A stretch of DNA of 64,000 bases from Microplitis mediator (taxonomy: Eukaryota; Arthropoda; Insecta; Hymenoptera; Braconidae): assembly GCF_029852145.1 (NCBI RefSeq), contig NC_079971.1, forward strand, positions 5,265,697 through 5,329,696. Reading direction: 5' to 3'. A model generated the notes under the pieces. That model made no database searches, was not told the DNA's origin, and worked only from the letters and a program-made list of their open reading frames with translations. Each line of letters opens with the position of its first letter. The stretch's first letter is position 1. Made by a program: the position numbers and the translations under genes. Below, piece after piece: positions 34,472 through 47,447 of this stretch.

Positions 34472-37400
34472 AAATATATATATGCAATACGTCAAATTCA
34501 AAATGATATCTTCATATACATGTATATATATAAAAACATAAATTTTTTTATTACCAATATTTTATGTAATTATTCGTTCAAAGTATTTTCAAAAATTACT
34601 CACTTGGGAATGAATAAAAAATAGTAATAAAATATTTATAGACATAAATTTATATGAAGTCAATGAATATGTAATTTTTTTACAAATAATGCGTTAAAAA
34701 AATACTTAATCTAAAGTAAAATATCTGCAGCAACGTATACATTTAATTCTTGGGCTTAGGTCTCAACATCTTCAGTACAAACGAACCCCCAACTGGTTTA
34801 AGAGTCAAGGAGGGTTTGCTCTCAACTCTTCTCTCTTTCAGTTGACACTTAATTTCCGTTATTCGTACGCAATCCTCAGTAGTCGGCTTTATGTCACACC
34901 CTTCATTCCTTTAACTAACTCATTCCATTTCCCCACTTCCCCGCTTCTTCACTTTCCCATTCTTTCATCTCATCCCCAGCCCCCTAAATCTCTGCACACG
35001 CTTGTATCATTCTCTAGAGCCCCAGATTCTCTACTCAGCTTCTAGTCAATCCGAAATTAAAGCTCAATTTTGCTCTTACACGAGTTTAGAAAATTTTCAG
35101 AAATTCATGTCAGAAGACAGTGAAGAAAAGTCTGCACGTCGTAGACCGGGCGGTTGGTCGAGAAAATAAAAATCATCCCTCACAGTCGGTGGTCGATGTT
35201 CGGAGGGCTGACAACTCACTCACCAGTAAAAAATAACGAAAGGCGTCTTTGCAGTCGTCATTGTCAAGCCGATGTGGGGATTACATTGTCGTAAAATCTC
35301 GTAAAATTTACATTAATTTTTTTTTTTTCGTAATAAAATATTGATGCGCTGGATTTAAATTTCTCGGTATGAACATAAAAAATTATTTTACATTTTCTTA
35401 CTGTCCACCTTACATAACTTCTATAAATAATTATAATAATAATCATAATTTAAATTATGGCAACAAAAATTTTGTCTGGGATTCAAAATTTTGTCTGAAA
35501 TTTCTTAGGCTTGACTTTGAATCAAAATTCCGTCTAAAATATTAAACTTACGAATAAAGTCAATCAACACTTTTTTGTAGAAAATTTTATTTCCTATAAA
35601 ATTGTATAAGTATGAATTTGTCGTATTTTGAATAGTTTCCTCAGAATTTTAATTTCAAAGTCGCTAGATCATTAATGAGGTTAGATTCCTAATTAAATTA
35701 TAAACTGGATACTTAAAATTGAAATTATGACTTATTTATCACAGATACGACAAAAATTTATAGAAGCAAAATTATAGGAAATTAAATTTACTATAAAAAA
35801 GTATTCATTGACATTTTACGTAGGCCTCATAATTTATAAATTATTTGAATTGGAATTTTATTAAAAATTTATTGTTTAAAATAATGATAATATAGATTTT
35901 TTTATTGTTAAATAAGACGGCTTTGGAAAGTTGGCCTCGAAAATTTAGTGAAAAGAGAGTAAACTGTCGCAGGTCGCCACAATTGGTCGACGTAGACGTC
36001 TAAACTGGTTGCCAGCTGGCAGATTGCCGTACTGAGAACGCGTTACCGTAATCTCCAACCCCTTGATTCTTAGCGTGTTCCCTTCTTCCCGAAGCTCTGC
36101 CACCCATTACAGGCTGGTACGTATCCACGACCGCCAAACCTCTTGCGAAATATTAATTAACGTTATTAACCACCTCGGAGTCTCGAAAGCGGTTGTAACC
36201 CCGGGTTCCCAGGCTCTCTTTTCTTCTTAGACTGGGGGTGGAAAAGAGAAGGGATGATCTCACCCAGTAAGGGAAAAAAAACCCATTATCGTAAATCATC
36301 GTTTTCCAATAACGCTGCCAGGCCTCTGTTTGAAGAAAGTACCTTACCCCAGTGTATTCTACCCCCTTATGTCAACCTTCACCCCCTCTAATTCTGACAT
36401 TTATTATTTATCGGATTTCCAATTGATCTAGTGATTTTTTGTAAATTAAATTTACCCGCTTTCTGTCCCACTTTCGGTACTTTTTCTAAAGACTTTTTCA
36501 CCCGGGTGTGTTCAGTTCTTAAGAATGCTTCACGCGTCTCTACTAGAGTGAAAAGGTTGAAAGCAAAAAATAAAGTGGTACTTCTTAGCCCTCGTGGTCA
36601 GGAATTTAGCCGACGAATCGTAAAAATACATCAGGATTTCCGAGCACGTGATACTCTGTTCAGTATCTTCTTTTCCGTTAAGAGCTCGGGGGTGATTTTG
36701 AGGGGCTTTCACTCACATATCCTGCATCCTGCATAAAAAATTAAGTCTATCACTAATACAATAGCTCAAGAACATCCTTAAAATGCTTTATTCTCTTCTC
36801 CCATTTAAATTAATTAACGAAAAATTAAATTTTTCCATCTGAAAATATGCTAGTAGCTGTAGCCGAAAGTGGTGACAGTGAAAATAACAGGGGGTTAGTC
36901 AGTTGAGAAAATGAGTGAAGAAAACGGGTGGTAGTCGCCCTTATTTTCTTGCCAGCTCTCCCAACCGATTCACCCGTCGTTTTCATCGTCCTCGTTGTCG
37001 TCTCCTCCCATAATTTGATTGTTTTAATTAAATTTTCCCAGAATCGCTTTACGCCGGGCACACTGGCTCTTTCTTAAGCTTCAATGCGACCTCCCCTAAA
37101 TCGGGGTAAGAAAATTTTCTATTCCTTCAGTAAATTTATTAACTACGTCACTGCGATTGATAATTAACCAGCAGAACAAACAAATTATACAATTCAGCTA
37201 TTGGATTAATAGAAAAAAAAAAAAAATAAGGACAGGGGACTTAAGTCTCAACCCAAGTAATTAATTACGGATTGCTGGCTATTTTGTTACCTGGTATGAG
37301 CCAGGTCAAACCGCATATTTCTATCCTAATAAGACGAAGGTTAGACACTACTGTGGAAACTCATTCCCCCAATGGAGTACGGAAGTTGGTAACGACGCGC

Positions 37401-40400
37401 CACCACGCATATTTCTCTAGATATTGGAATTTGTCGTGGTTACTTCGAATTATCTTCCTCACTAGCTATTTCATCGTGGTCGTCTACTTCTACCTCTACC
37501 TCTACCTCTACCCCGAACCCTGAGCTCCAGTCGATTGTCACCCCCTCCCCCCAATTCCTCCAACCTACCTGACTCCTTTTAACCTCCTGCTCTTCTTCCT
37601 CTTCCCTTACCCCTTATGACCGCAGCGTCGTTACCAATTTCAAGAAAATTACAACCCTTGCATGCTTCATTCACGTCAAACCTCGTCCTCATATTATCAT
37701 TTTCACAATTTTACTCACCACTTTAAACTTTACAATATATATAACTCAATAAAAATATCTTGAGGTTAATCATTGTCAAACATCGTCAATAAATGTCGTT
37801 GTACGTCATTACAAGCGATTAAATTACAGGCGTTTATTTCAAACAAAGGTAAACTCCTAATTACCCCGTAAATTTTTTTAGTGATTTCGGGCCGGAAACC
37901 AAATAAAGGATCCTTACAATAAGACTTTAAATTTTATTGAACAGACAGATTTATAAAATCCAGAGATGAGTCGGTTTTGTCTGTGGGAGGACGGAAAAAA
38001 TATTTTCTGCAGGGGGTTAATAAAAAAAATAAAATAAAACTGGTGAACAATAAATCCGTGTCAATTACACTTTCTGGGAATGGCATATTCTCGACGGTGG
38101 TCTTTAATCGTAGTCGAGTAACTGGCATAACGTGAAGCCAGTCCATTGAAGTCAGTCCAGAAGCCCTCGAAGAGCTTCATCCCCTTAGAAAATTGCAACC
38201 CCTATCTACAACTCTCTTTCCTTTATAACCACTCGCGGTACAGAAAAGGTACTACGAAAATACTTGTATGGTATGAATGCGCATTTTTACTAAATTAAAA
38301 AGTATCGTGTGACTGCGTTGCGGGCTTTTTAAACCGTTCTTAACCCCCATCTGTAGCTTTAACCCTCTCACGGCACGTACTTTTTTTTTTTTCGTATCTT
38401 GGGCTCGGTTTCTTTCCTCTCGTGGTTGCGGGCTCTCAGCTCACTCAAGTCCCCTCACGAAATTGCTACCCTTGTTTGCGTTTAATGCTTTGCTATTTTT
38501 ATTTTATTTTACTTTTTTTTTTTATTCTTCATAGCAACCCTCGCTCTCAAAAAGACGAGATGCTCATTTTCGCATTCTACATTCAGAAATCAAGAAAGAA
38601 ATTATTTTTTCTTACTTAACTTTTTTAAATACAATTCCCTTTTTTCCGTAATAAAATTACATTTAAATTATGCTTTTTTTTTTTATTAAAAAAAATTTCA
38701 AATTTGCTAACGATTAATTTTAATTTACGCGGACAAGTAACTTGTCGTTGAGTTTAAAAAAAATTTATTAGCTTTAGTATGAAAGCGAGTAAAAAATATA
38801 TAAATTTCTCGGTTGCTTTTTTTTAGCTTGTAAGGGAAAGGGAGTAAGGCACGATACATATTATGCGCTCGTAAGTCCCTCTTTGCTGGCAACAATGCGA
38901 AGGGGTGAGTATAAAAAAGCTTGCTCGGGTAGCGTCGTAATAAAAAAATATCGGACTGTGTTGTGTGCCGGTAAAAACCAATAAACCCAGCCAACTCGTC
39001 GCGGTTGCGGTCTACGTTGCAAACGTTATCCACCGGCATAAGGGATAAAAAGACAGAGAGAGGGGGGGGGTGAGGTTGCAAAGGATAGCAGAGGAACCAA
39101 AGGGGAGTATCAAGAAGAGTGGGTGCCAAAAGGGGTTTATAGAAAAACGAGTTCTTGCTCGACTCTGAAACTCATTTCATCCACGCAGATCTTCCCTCGA
39201 AAAAAAATTTTAAAAGGACAACCGGAAGCTCTTGCGTGTTAATGTCCAACTTCTGTCCACTATCTTTCAGATGTAGCCATTTTAGTTTTTTGTCGAATTT
39301 TTTTCAACGACTTATTCAAATTCTCATGTTTTTTTTTTGTTTGAATTATTTTTATTTTTTTTTTGGGAAGTGAATTTTTTTTAGATTTTTTTTTATTTGA
39401 CTAAATTCTCAATAAAGTGATTGAATTCGAAACTTGGATGAATAATGAATTTTTATCAAAGATGACGGACAATAGTCGCACGTGCTTATCTACTTGAGAT
39501 AAAAATGGCTCAATTCCTAATGGTTACGTGCTATGATTTTGAAATAATCAATTATCTCTGTAACGACATCACTTAGAATAAGTAATTAAATTTTTTAAGC
39601 ATAATCCATTAAAACACTTTATGAAATTAATATTTTTTATTTGTTAAGTGTTAGATGTATATAATCGCCTATTGTTAATTACATTAATGTGTACTATACA
39701 ATTAAATGTATCTGTTTTGGATGAACTCAAGGAGTTACGACTTCATGGCCAATAAACAATAAATAATAATAATAATTAATAATAAATGTCATATCTTAAT
39801 ATATATGAAAAAATCCAATTACATTTTTCTTTCTTTATAAATAAAAAAAAAAAAAAAATTTTAAATGCCAAAATTAAATTTGAGTTAAAAAATTTTTTTT
39901 TTAATTATTTCAATTTAAATCATTTTCAAATTCATCTTGACGCGATTCAAAAATAATTTTTTTTCTGTAATCGGGCATTTAAACTCATTCTTAAAACTAG
40001 ACATAAATTATTTATAATTACTTGTAACTAAAAATAAAATAAATTTCAGAATCTTCGAGGTATAGAAATTATGAAATTTATTTTTTAAAAATTCGTAATA
40101 ATTCATTTGAATCAAAAAATTTTTTTTAACCAAAAGTATTTGAATTTGAAACTCTGGGCTTGAGTATATTGTCTTGACTTCTAACAAAAAAAGAAAAAAA
40201 AAAGATTGGCTACTTCAGTGATATGCGAGTGAAATTCTTAGGTCGTGAATTACATTGCGCAGATTAAGTCCACCACCTTAAATATTCATCCCTCTGGAAA
40301 ACCAGATAAAAATAAGAAACGATTCTGTCCCCCGTGTCTTCAATCTCGCACAACTTCTTTTTCTTTTATCCTCTAGCGTTTTTAAAATTACACTTTAATA

Positions 40401-41020
40401 TATATTTTTTTTTCATTTTTAACAAACCCCTAAATAGAAAAAAAAAACAATGTATTAATTTTTTTCCTGCCGACATACTTATTAACCGTAAGAATATTTA
40501 TCGTCGTGGCGTTTAGGTCACAGAAAAAAAAAAAAATAAAATATTGTGACGACAGCTCGTTGGTATTTAATGTCTTCTCAACGTACTCTTAAGCCTCTTA
40601 CGCGTTTCTGAGACTCTTAAGCCGGACAAAGAGAAGCTTTTTTTTCGTCATACCCCTAGATAGTGTGCTCTAGTAAAAGAGAACCTTGAGATGGGGCCAA
40701 GAAAAAACTCTCGGAAAAGCGCCTCTGATAATTGAATCAAACGATTTATTTCCCCGATTAAAAAATGATTAAAAAAAAATCTCTTGTTACTAAGTCATAT
40801 AACTATATATTTATATACACTTTATATATTTTTATATTTATTTCCTTCAATATTTGCCACTGAAAAAAAAAAAAATTACATACAGAAATTGAATTTATCT
40901 GTCCTCGAATTTTCTAAACAAGTTATTTTTCTTATCGTACTTAATTACTGTATGCATGCGAGCTAAACTAGTTCGATATCACTGAAATGTACTTGAGGTA
41001 CGTGACATTACTACTTGACC
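34472..41020. other. Long stretch without a recognisable gene
   Basis: Alternates AT-rich runs with less AT-rich blocks (34,750-35,250; 35,930-36,400; 36,480-37,110; 37,370-37,660; 38,040-38,460; 38,850-39,130). The blocks have strand-biased CT/GA content and an ACCTCT microsatellite near 37,482-37,512. A 20-codon frame from ATG 35,108 (MSEDSEEKSARRRPGGWSRK) and longer frames at 36,431-36,736 and 38,725-39,129 lack splice or family support. It may be intron of the large gene suggested by the exon at 61.6 kb. Confidence 0.4.
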
Positions 41021-41646
41021 GAGTCGAAATCTAAGGCATACTTTTAACCTAAATGAGCATTGGAAACCTAAATTAGACTTTTTAGGACATAATCATTGTA
41101 AAAGCTTGAAATGAACGAATTTAGACTTACAGAGGCATGAATTAGACCTACAAAGACATATGTCGTAAAACGAACAAGCTCAGAATTTTTTGAATCGACT
41201 CTCTGTTGGTCCCAGGCTGCTTCAAGGTCCTATTCCACTCCCAGGTGTCATTAATGTACTGATAAAATCGCTGGATCACTTGCAGCTATTTTTTACTAGT
41301 CGTAGGATTTTTTTTAATTGACCCTCTGTTAGTCCCAGGCTGTCTGTGGGACCCAATCCACCCTTGGGTGTCATTAGCCCACTGGAGAAATGACTAGATC
41401 ACTTGCATCAATTCTCCAGTAGTCCGCGAATTTAACAATTTAACCTTTTCGTAGTATTCCTTGCAAGACCTCTCTTCTGTTAAGTCTAGTTACGTTCGTT
41501 TTACGATTTATGACTCTATAGGTCTAATTCAAGCCTATGTAAGCCTAAGTAGGTCCATTTCAAGCTTTTACAATGACTATGTCCTAAAAAGTCTAATGTA
41601 GGTTTTCAATGCTCATTAGGTTAAAAGTATGCCTTAGATTTTGACA
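41021..41646. repeat. GAGTCGAAATCTAAGGCAT TIR element, copy 2
   Basis: Nearly identical with 29,091-29,710 along its whole length, including the internal GGTCCCAGGCTG duplication and long TIRs. The close match between copies 12 kb apart suggests fairly recent movement. Confidence 0.9.
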
Positions 41647-41736
41647 CACTACGAAAATTAATTTAGTTAATAAATCAATATCATAAATAAACAAATTATT
41701 TGAAATAAAAAATCATTCAAATTTCCTTATGATCAG

Positions 41737-43148
41737 TGAGTACGACGATGGTGGTGAAAATGAAATATTGCTAAAGGAAAATGAGGAGATATAACTGGGT
41801 ATAAATTTGGAGGCTCTACAATTGGTTCAAAATGCGATAAACTCGAGGTGAGGAACTTGCGTCAATAGGGAATTCAATTTAAATGTCCCATGATTACTTA
41901 CTTTTTTATATCTTCTCTTACATTCAACAAACACAGATTGATTTCCCTCACCCCTATTTGTGTAGTCCCTACTTTGTGAAAGGTAAAAAATTCCTTCGAT
42001 TTTATTGCAAGGTATGCCATCTATTAGCTAGTCTATTGTGAAATTGTATTGAAATTTTTTGTATAATCGGGAGAGTTGGCCAAAACAAGACTCATTTTTT
42101 TAACAAAAAAGGAAAGTTTGTTTTTTTCTTGTAAATGTTTGTCTGTAGTCTTTAGAAAACATACATGGAGTAAAGTTTGTTATCCCAAATATGACGACTA
42201 TTTATAATATCAGTAAATACAAAAAAATTTTATTTTTTCGGTCAAAATTTGCTCAGGATGACTAATTTGCCTCATATTTTTTTTAGAGACTACAGACCAG
42301 TGATAAAAAATGACTGTAATTTATGTGTTCAGTCAGATCACGAGAAATCGACTGACAGTTGCTTGTCAATTGACGTCAAAAATAATTTGGTCAACTTTTC
42401 AGTCAAATGATTGCCTGCACAATATTAAATTTACAAGCCTTTGTAATTGTACGTAAACTGCAACTCATTCTACTCAACAAAACGACCGATTTGTTTCTTT
42501 TTAAAAACTCGTAAAAATTCTCTTAACTTCTATTTAGATGCGAAATGACAGTAAAAATTTTTACTCTCAATTGTTTAAAAAATAATCTTCCGGTCAAAAT
42601 CAAGTTGGCGCGAAACCTGACATCAAATTGTAAAAAATGACCGGTGGTCAATTTCTCTCTGGTCAATTGACGTCAACTTTCTGACAATTAACCAGACAAT
42701 TTCTCTGCCGTACATCATGAGTACAAACAATATTTTTTGTTACAAAGTGGTGTCTCAACTTGCCCCACTCTTCCCAATATATAACAAATTTAAAATTGAG
42801 TAAAAATGAACTCGTACTGGAATTCAAAAGTTAACAAATGTATGATAATATTAATAAATATTTTTATTTTAGAAACAAATTTTTTGTAATTTTGGTGAAC
42901 TTACCATCTGTTTAATTTTAAATTATAGCTTAAAGAAAAATCCAAGTGTTAGTTGTTCATATTATGGAATAGATGCGCCTGCTCAAGCTTTACAGATGGA
43001 AGTACCCGATTTATATGCAAATTCGATATTTGTCGGGGGGGTTAGGACATTCACTGCTCGGCTAAAAACGGCTCTATATCTATACCACGTGATAAAAAAT
43101 AAAAAAATCTCTACTCTTAATCAAAGTAGGAAATATTTCAATACATAA
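41737..43148 (+). pseudogene. Two-exon protein fragment with in-frame stop
   Basis: Exon A (41,737-41,847), after an AG, reads EYDDGGENEILLKENEEI, a TAA, then LGINLEALQLVQNAINS in the same frame, and ends at AG|GTGAGG. Exon B (42,929-43,148), after TTATAG, continues in matching phase: LKKNPSVSCSYYGIDAPAQA, further on VPDLYANSIFVGGVRTFTAR, with TAA at 43,146-43,148. The 220-base open frame, compatible phases and protein-like composition argue for real coding ancestry. The internal stop argues for decay, unless exon A is spliced differently. I do not recognise the family. The intron contains TIR-like scraps (42,075-42,770). It is not secreted-peptide-like and differs from its neighbours. Confidence 0.5.
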
Positions 43149-43466
43149 TTTATGTATTTTGTTAAAAGTTATATATTTATTATTTGTGTTGAGTTTTTAT
43201 TATTGACATTACTATTTTTCGTTCTTCAATAATAACATTGTCGATAACGTTCGGTAATGAGTATTATAGATATTTTTAATTACACTCGCAAGTATAATCG
43301 TTAAGTAGATAAACAACTTCGAAATAATTCGTTTCATACTCCAAGTTTTTAAACGTAAATTGTGTAAAATTTAATTTTAGCAGCTGTAATATTTAATAAA
43401 ATCATTAAAATTTTTTTGAAAATTAGTTTGGAAAATTTTTTAATCAAAAAGTGACGGAAAATTAAA

Positions 43467-44167
43467 ATGAAGATTGGATACTTTCTAATGATTTTTGTCC
43501 TTCTATTGGCTATTAATGTGATTGCAGGTAAAAAAAAAAATTTTTCTAAAATTAAAAAAAAACTTTCTTTATTTTATTTAAAAAATTTTTAATTTTTAAA
43601 TGTTTCAAAATACACAGGTCAGACTGTTCTAAGAGTCGTTCCTGAAACAGGTGATTAAAAAAAAAACTTTATATGTAATGACTAAAAATAATTTTGTTTA
43701 TTAATAACGTTTTTTATATTACAGCCCTTGATCGATTGGTTATCAAAGAAACAAGTATTTTAAAAATTTTTTTATTCTTAGATTTTAGTTTAAGAATTTA
43801 TTTAAATAAATTACCATCGATAATTTTATAAGTTTTTGTATTTTTATTTAACGACTACTATTTTTGTCATCATTATTTTTTTTTTATCAAATTGTTTCTT
43901 TATTTTAGAAAAAGGCATGAAAAGTTCTAAAGAAGGTAAATAAATTTTTTTATTAATCAATAGATCACCGGATAATTGAGAGTTTTTTTTTAATCAACAG
44001 ATGATGAAGATGGTGATGATAAAGGCGATGATGATAAAGATGACGATGATAAAGATGACGATGATAAAGATGACGATGATAAAGATGATGATGATAAAGC
44101 TGATGATGATAAAGATGATGATGATAGTAAGGATGACGATGATGAAGATGATAGTGAGGATGACTAG
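43467..44167 (+). CDS. Secreted Asp-rich protein with DDDDK repeats
   Basis: Five exons, all phase 1: 43,467-43,527 (signal peptide MKIGYFLMIFVLLLAINVIA), 43,618-43,650 (QTVLRVVPET), 43,725-43,754 (LDRLVIKET), 43,909-43,935 (KGMKSSKE) and 44,001-44,167 (acidic tail, TAG at 44,165-44,167). The predicted product is 105 residues. The tail repeats DDDDK five times or nearly so and ends DDDDEDDSEDD. DDDDK is the enteropeptidase recognition sequence and also a likely divalent-cation binder; neither role is shown. The MKI-Y signal resembles those of the genes at 1.9, 11.6 and 15.5 kb, and exons 2-4 are microexons of 27-33 bases. AATAAA is at 44,243-44,248. The family is not recognised. Confidence 0.85.
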
Positions 44168-44392
44168 TAATTAGCAAAAACTGAAATTTACAGCAACATG
44201 AATTTAAAAATTTAACTATTGGCTGTCAATTACACATGCAATAATAAAATTAAGAAGGACTGATAGATAGTTTAATAATTGTTATTTTTCTCGTTTTTAC
44301 CTTTCAAAAAGTTTCCATACACTTATGGTAATAAAAAAAAAATTAATACCATATCTGGTGTCAAATACTTGAATTTCGGAGGTCGCTCAATA

Positions 44393-44638
44393 CACAGTTG
44401 AAAAATTTCTGTTAAATTTAACACAATAAGTCACATGCCCCAAACAGTCCACTCAACTTTTTGTGTTAATTTAACACATTATACTTGTGTCAAACAATAA
44501 TACAGGTTTAAAACTTGTTGAGATCAGATAATGCATTCAACTTTAGTTAAATTTACACTTGATGGTGTCAAATAATTCACACAAAATATTTAACCACTGA
44601 ATTTTTATACACAAGAACACAAAATTTTCAACTGTGTA
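44393..44638. repeat. ACACAGTTGAAAA MITE
   Basis: Ends ACACAGTTGAAAAATTT and AAAATTTTCAACTGTGT. The interior has TTAACAC/GTGTTAA words. It resembles the larger elements at 54.9-56.4 and 62.2-63.1 kb. Confidence 0.8.
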
Positions 44639-44703
44639 TTCTTCTCAGTTTTTTCATTACGACAAATTTCATAACAACACAAAAAAAATAAATGATTTGA
44701 AAA

Positions 44704-45515
44704 TTCGTATGAAAATAACATATATGGTCAAAATATATGTAAAAATATATGAAAAATATCAGAAAATATATGTCGCCAATTTAACTATATTTTCTGATAT
44801 ATTTTTTTTTATATTAAAAAATATAATATTCATCATATACGAGTCCGTATATGTTTAGTATGTATAAAATATATATGTCAATCATATACAGAAAATATAT
44901 TTTTATCATACATGAAAATATACATTCTTATCATATACGAAAACTATATTTTTATCATACATAAAAATATATGTTTCTATCATATACAAAAAATATATTC
45001 TGATCATATATAAAAACATATATTTATATTGTGTATGGAAAAAAAAAATTTCTTATTCGTATGACCAACTCCAATTAAATTAGATCTAAATTTGAATATA
45101 CTCTTTAAATTGCTGTTAAAGTTTTCAAAATTATTTAATTTGATGCAAATAAATATACCCATATACATATACATACACCGAATAAAATATATGCTTAAAT
45201 ATAACAAAGAAATTATATGCTACCATATATTTCATTTCATATAAAATTTTAAATTTTTTGAATTTAAAAAGAAATATATCAATACAATATATTATAAGTT
45301 AAATGTAAATGTATACATAGCTTAATATAAAAATCATATAAGTTACATATATGGAATACATATATTTACTACTGTATATAATTTTATATTAAATCGGCCA
45401 AAATCTCTATATGATTTTTTATAATATACAATATAATATATCATATATTTTTTTGTTGCAAACATATATGATTTTATATATTTTAACCATATATTGTTTT
45501 TTCATACGGGCACTC
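44704..45515. repeat. CGTATGAAAA..CATATATGGT MITE
   Basis: CGTATGAAAATAACATATAT at the left is mirrored by the complement ending TTTTTTCATACG at the right. The interior is TATATA-rich with CATATA/TATATG palindromes. It is related to 22,337-23,455. Confidence 0.8.
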
Positions 45516-46779
45516 AAACATTCAAAAATTTTTTTCGTCTGCCAACCATTTGATTAATTTAAAAAAAAAAAAATTTTCCAATCTCTTTTCTATTTAATCA
45601 TTTTCCGACATTTTGTCTCGTCAGTTTAACACCCGGTATCCATTTCCCCTGTGTGACACCTGAATATTTAATGCCCCGTGTAAATTGCCAACCGCTACTG
45701 AATAAACACTACTTAGTTCATGTATTATTAAACCTCGTGGGTATTAAAGTAAATAAATAAATAAAATAAAAAAGTAACTGTTGGATATAAAAATGTGTAT
45801 TTTAATAAAGTAATTTTGTTAAAGAGTAAAAAAGTAAATTAAAATTTTTTACCTTTAAAGAAAAGGAAAAAAAGTAAAGGGTGCAATGGGGGTAGTGTTG
45901 TGAGACCGAAAGAATTCGCAAAGATAAGCGTCGAGACTGCTTGGGGGTTGCTTTTACTTTTCGTAGTCTTCTAGGGGTCGTCTTTTACTTCTTTTACTTC
46001 TTGTACTTTTTGGTATAAAAAGACAACGACATAAACCACCAAAAGAGTAAAAAGAATGAGGAGGAAAAATAAATAAGAAGGAATAAGAAAAAGTTTGAAA
46101 AAAAAAAAAAAAAGAAAAAATGAGAAGAGGACAGAGAAATGATTACAGAAAGTTTTAAAAAAGTTTTTTTCCCTCGCGATGAGATATTTCCGCGGCTCGA
46201 GAGCGACTGAGGACAAGGTCACTTTCGACTCTTATCATTATTTTCATAGTGAAAATAATATTTTACATTTTCTTTTTTTTTTCCGGTGTTTGATGATTTT
46301 TTTACAAATTTATTGATTTTTTAGTTCACGTGAACGTTGATTAATTTAAGACGTTAATGTTGTAGAGTAGGCAAAGATTTCTGGTGACAGAGATGAGGAA
46401 AATGAGCGAGAGGGGTAAAAGTACTTGGTAGAGATTTGATAAATTATTTTACGTCAAACCCCCGACGTGCATTCATTTGTTGAGAGTTAGCTCTGTCATT
46501 GGCACCATCGTTCATTTTATAACTGTGACAAAAAAAAAAGGATAATCTTATATCGTTAAAATAAGTCTTTAAGTCTTTTATTCTCATTTATTATTTATTT
46601 TTTACATAAATTATTATTTAGATAGAAATTTTATTGAGATTTCGAGTGCCCGGAATATTTTTTTTTTAAATATATTTTTATACGTTTCCAGTTTTTAATA
46701 TTTTGCAAATTATTTTTCAATAGTAATTTTTGCAAAAATTTTGTTGAAGAAATTCCATTAAAAAAAAATCTGAAAAATG
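45516..46779. other. No gene recognised
   Basis: AT-rich. Purine-rich at 45,850-46,200, which keeps an 83-codon minus frame open. No splice-bounded exon seen. Confidence 0.4.
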
Positions 46780-47447
46780 GTTGACCCTGCGGAAAAATCC
46801 CAAAACTTTCTGCTCTCGAACTTCAGGAGCTGAGTCTAGATTTTCTATAGGAGCCAAAATTAAGGCGTCCGATGGATGCTTGAGGGCCTCGGGGTTATCA
46901 GACAAGTCTTCTTCAGGAAAAGAAAAAACGCAAGCACATAGAAGCGAATGAAAAAGAATTTTCTTCGAGCTCAAATAACTTTTAGACACAACAAACTATA
47001 CATTTCACTGAAAAAAAATAATTTTTTCCAACGATATCGTTAAAACGAATTAATTGGACTGAGAACTTACCAAGAGTGAGAACTGATTTCATTTTGAGGC
47101 GAATCAGACAAGTAGTTTATAAGTTATATGAAAAAAACCTAAAAAAATAAGACTTTTTAATTTTTATTTTTCGTATAACTCGTAAACTACTTGACCTATT
47201 GACTTCAAAATCTCATTAGATCTAAAACTAGGTCCAAATTGGTTGATTCGTTCCATGGAACGAACCAACCGATCTTTGCAAAGATATCCTACGACAAAAA
47301 TTAATTTATATCCATACACACACACACACACACGGACGTCCATCCAGAAATAGTCAAAATAGCTTCCTAGGACCTCAAAACGTCGAGATCGAAACCAATA
47401 ACTTCCGTTTTTTTGAAAATTTTCAATTTTCATAGCGAGAAGTTAAC
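46780..47447 (-). repeat. GAAGTTATTGGTTTCG repeat, inverted copy
   Basis: Minus strand runs from 'AACTTCTCGCTATG' (47,445) through GAAGTTATTGGTTTCGATCT, a (GT)n run (47,316-47,333) and 'GTTCGTTCCATGGAACG', to 'CGCAGGGTCAAC' near 46,780. Both ends match 2,891-3,690, while the microsatellite differs (GT here, GTAC there). Minus-strand frames of 89-90 codons here are repeat-derived. Confidence 0.75.

Noticed and set aside
38725..39129. 134-codon minus-strand frame
   Set aside because: Low-complexity, no recognisable domain, no supporting splice or promoter signal. Cannot be excluded but not supported.
43965..44177. 70-codon His/Tyr-rich minus-strand frame
   Set aside because: Antisense shadow of the DDDDK exon.
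46717..46989. 90-codon minus-strand frame that looks protein-like
   Set aside because: Part of it matches the repeat near 3630-3690, so it is probably transposon sequence rather than a host gene.
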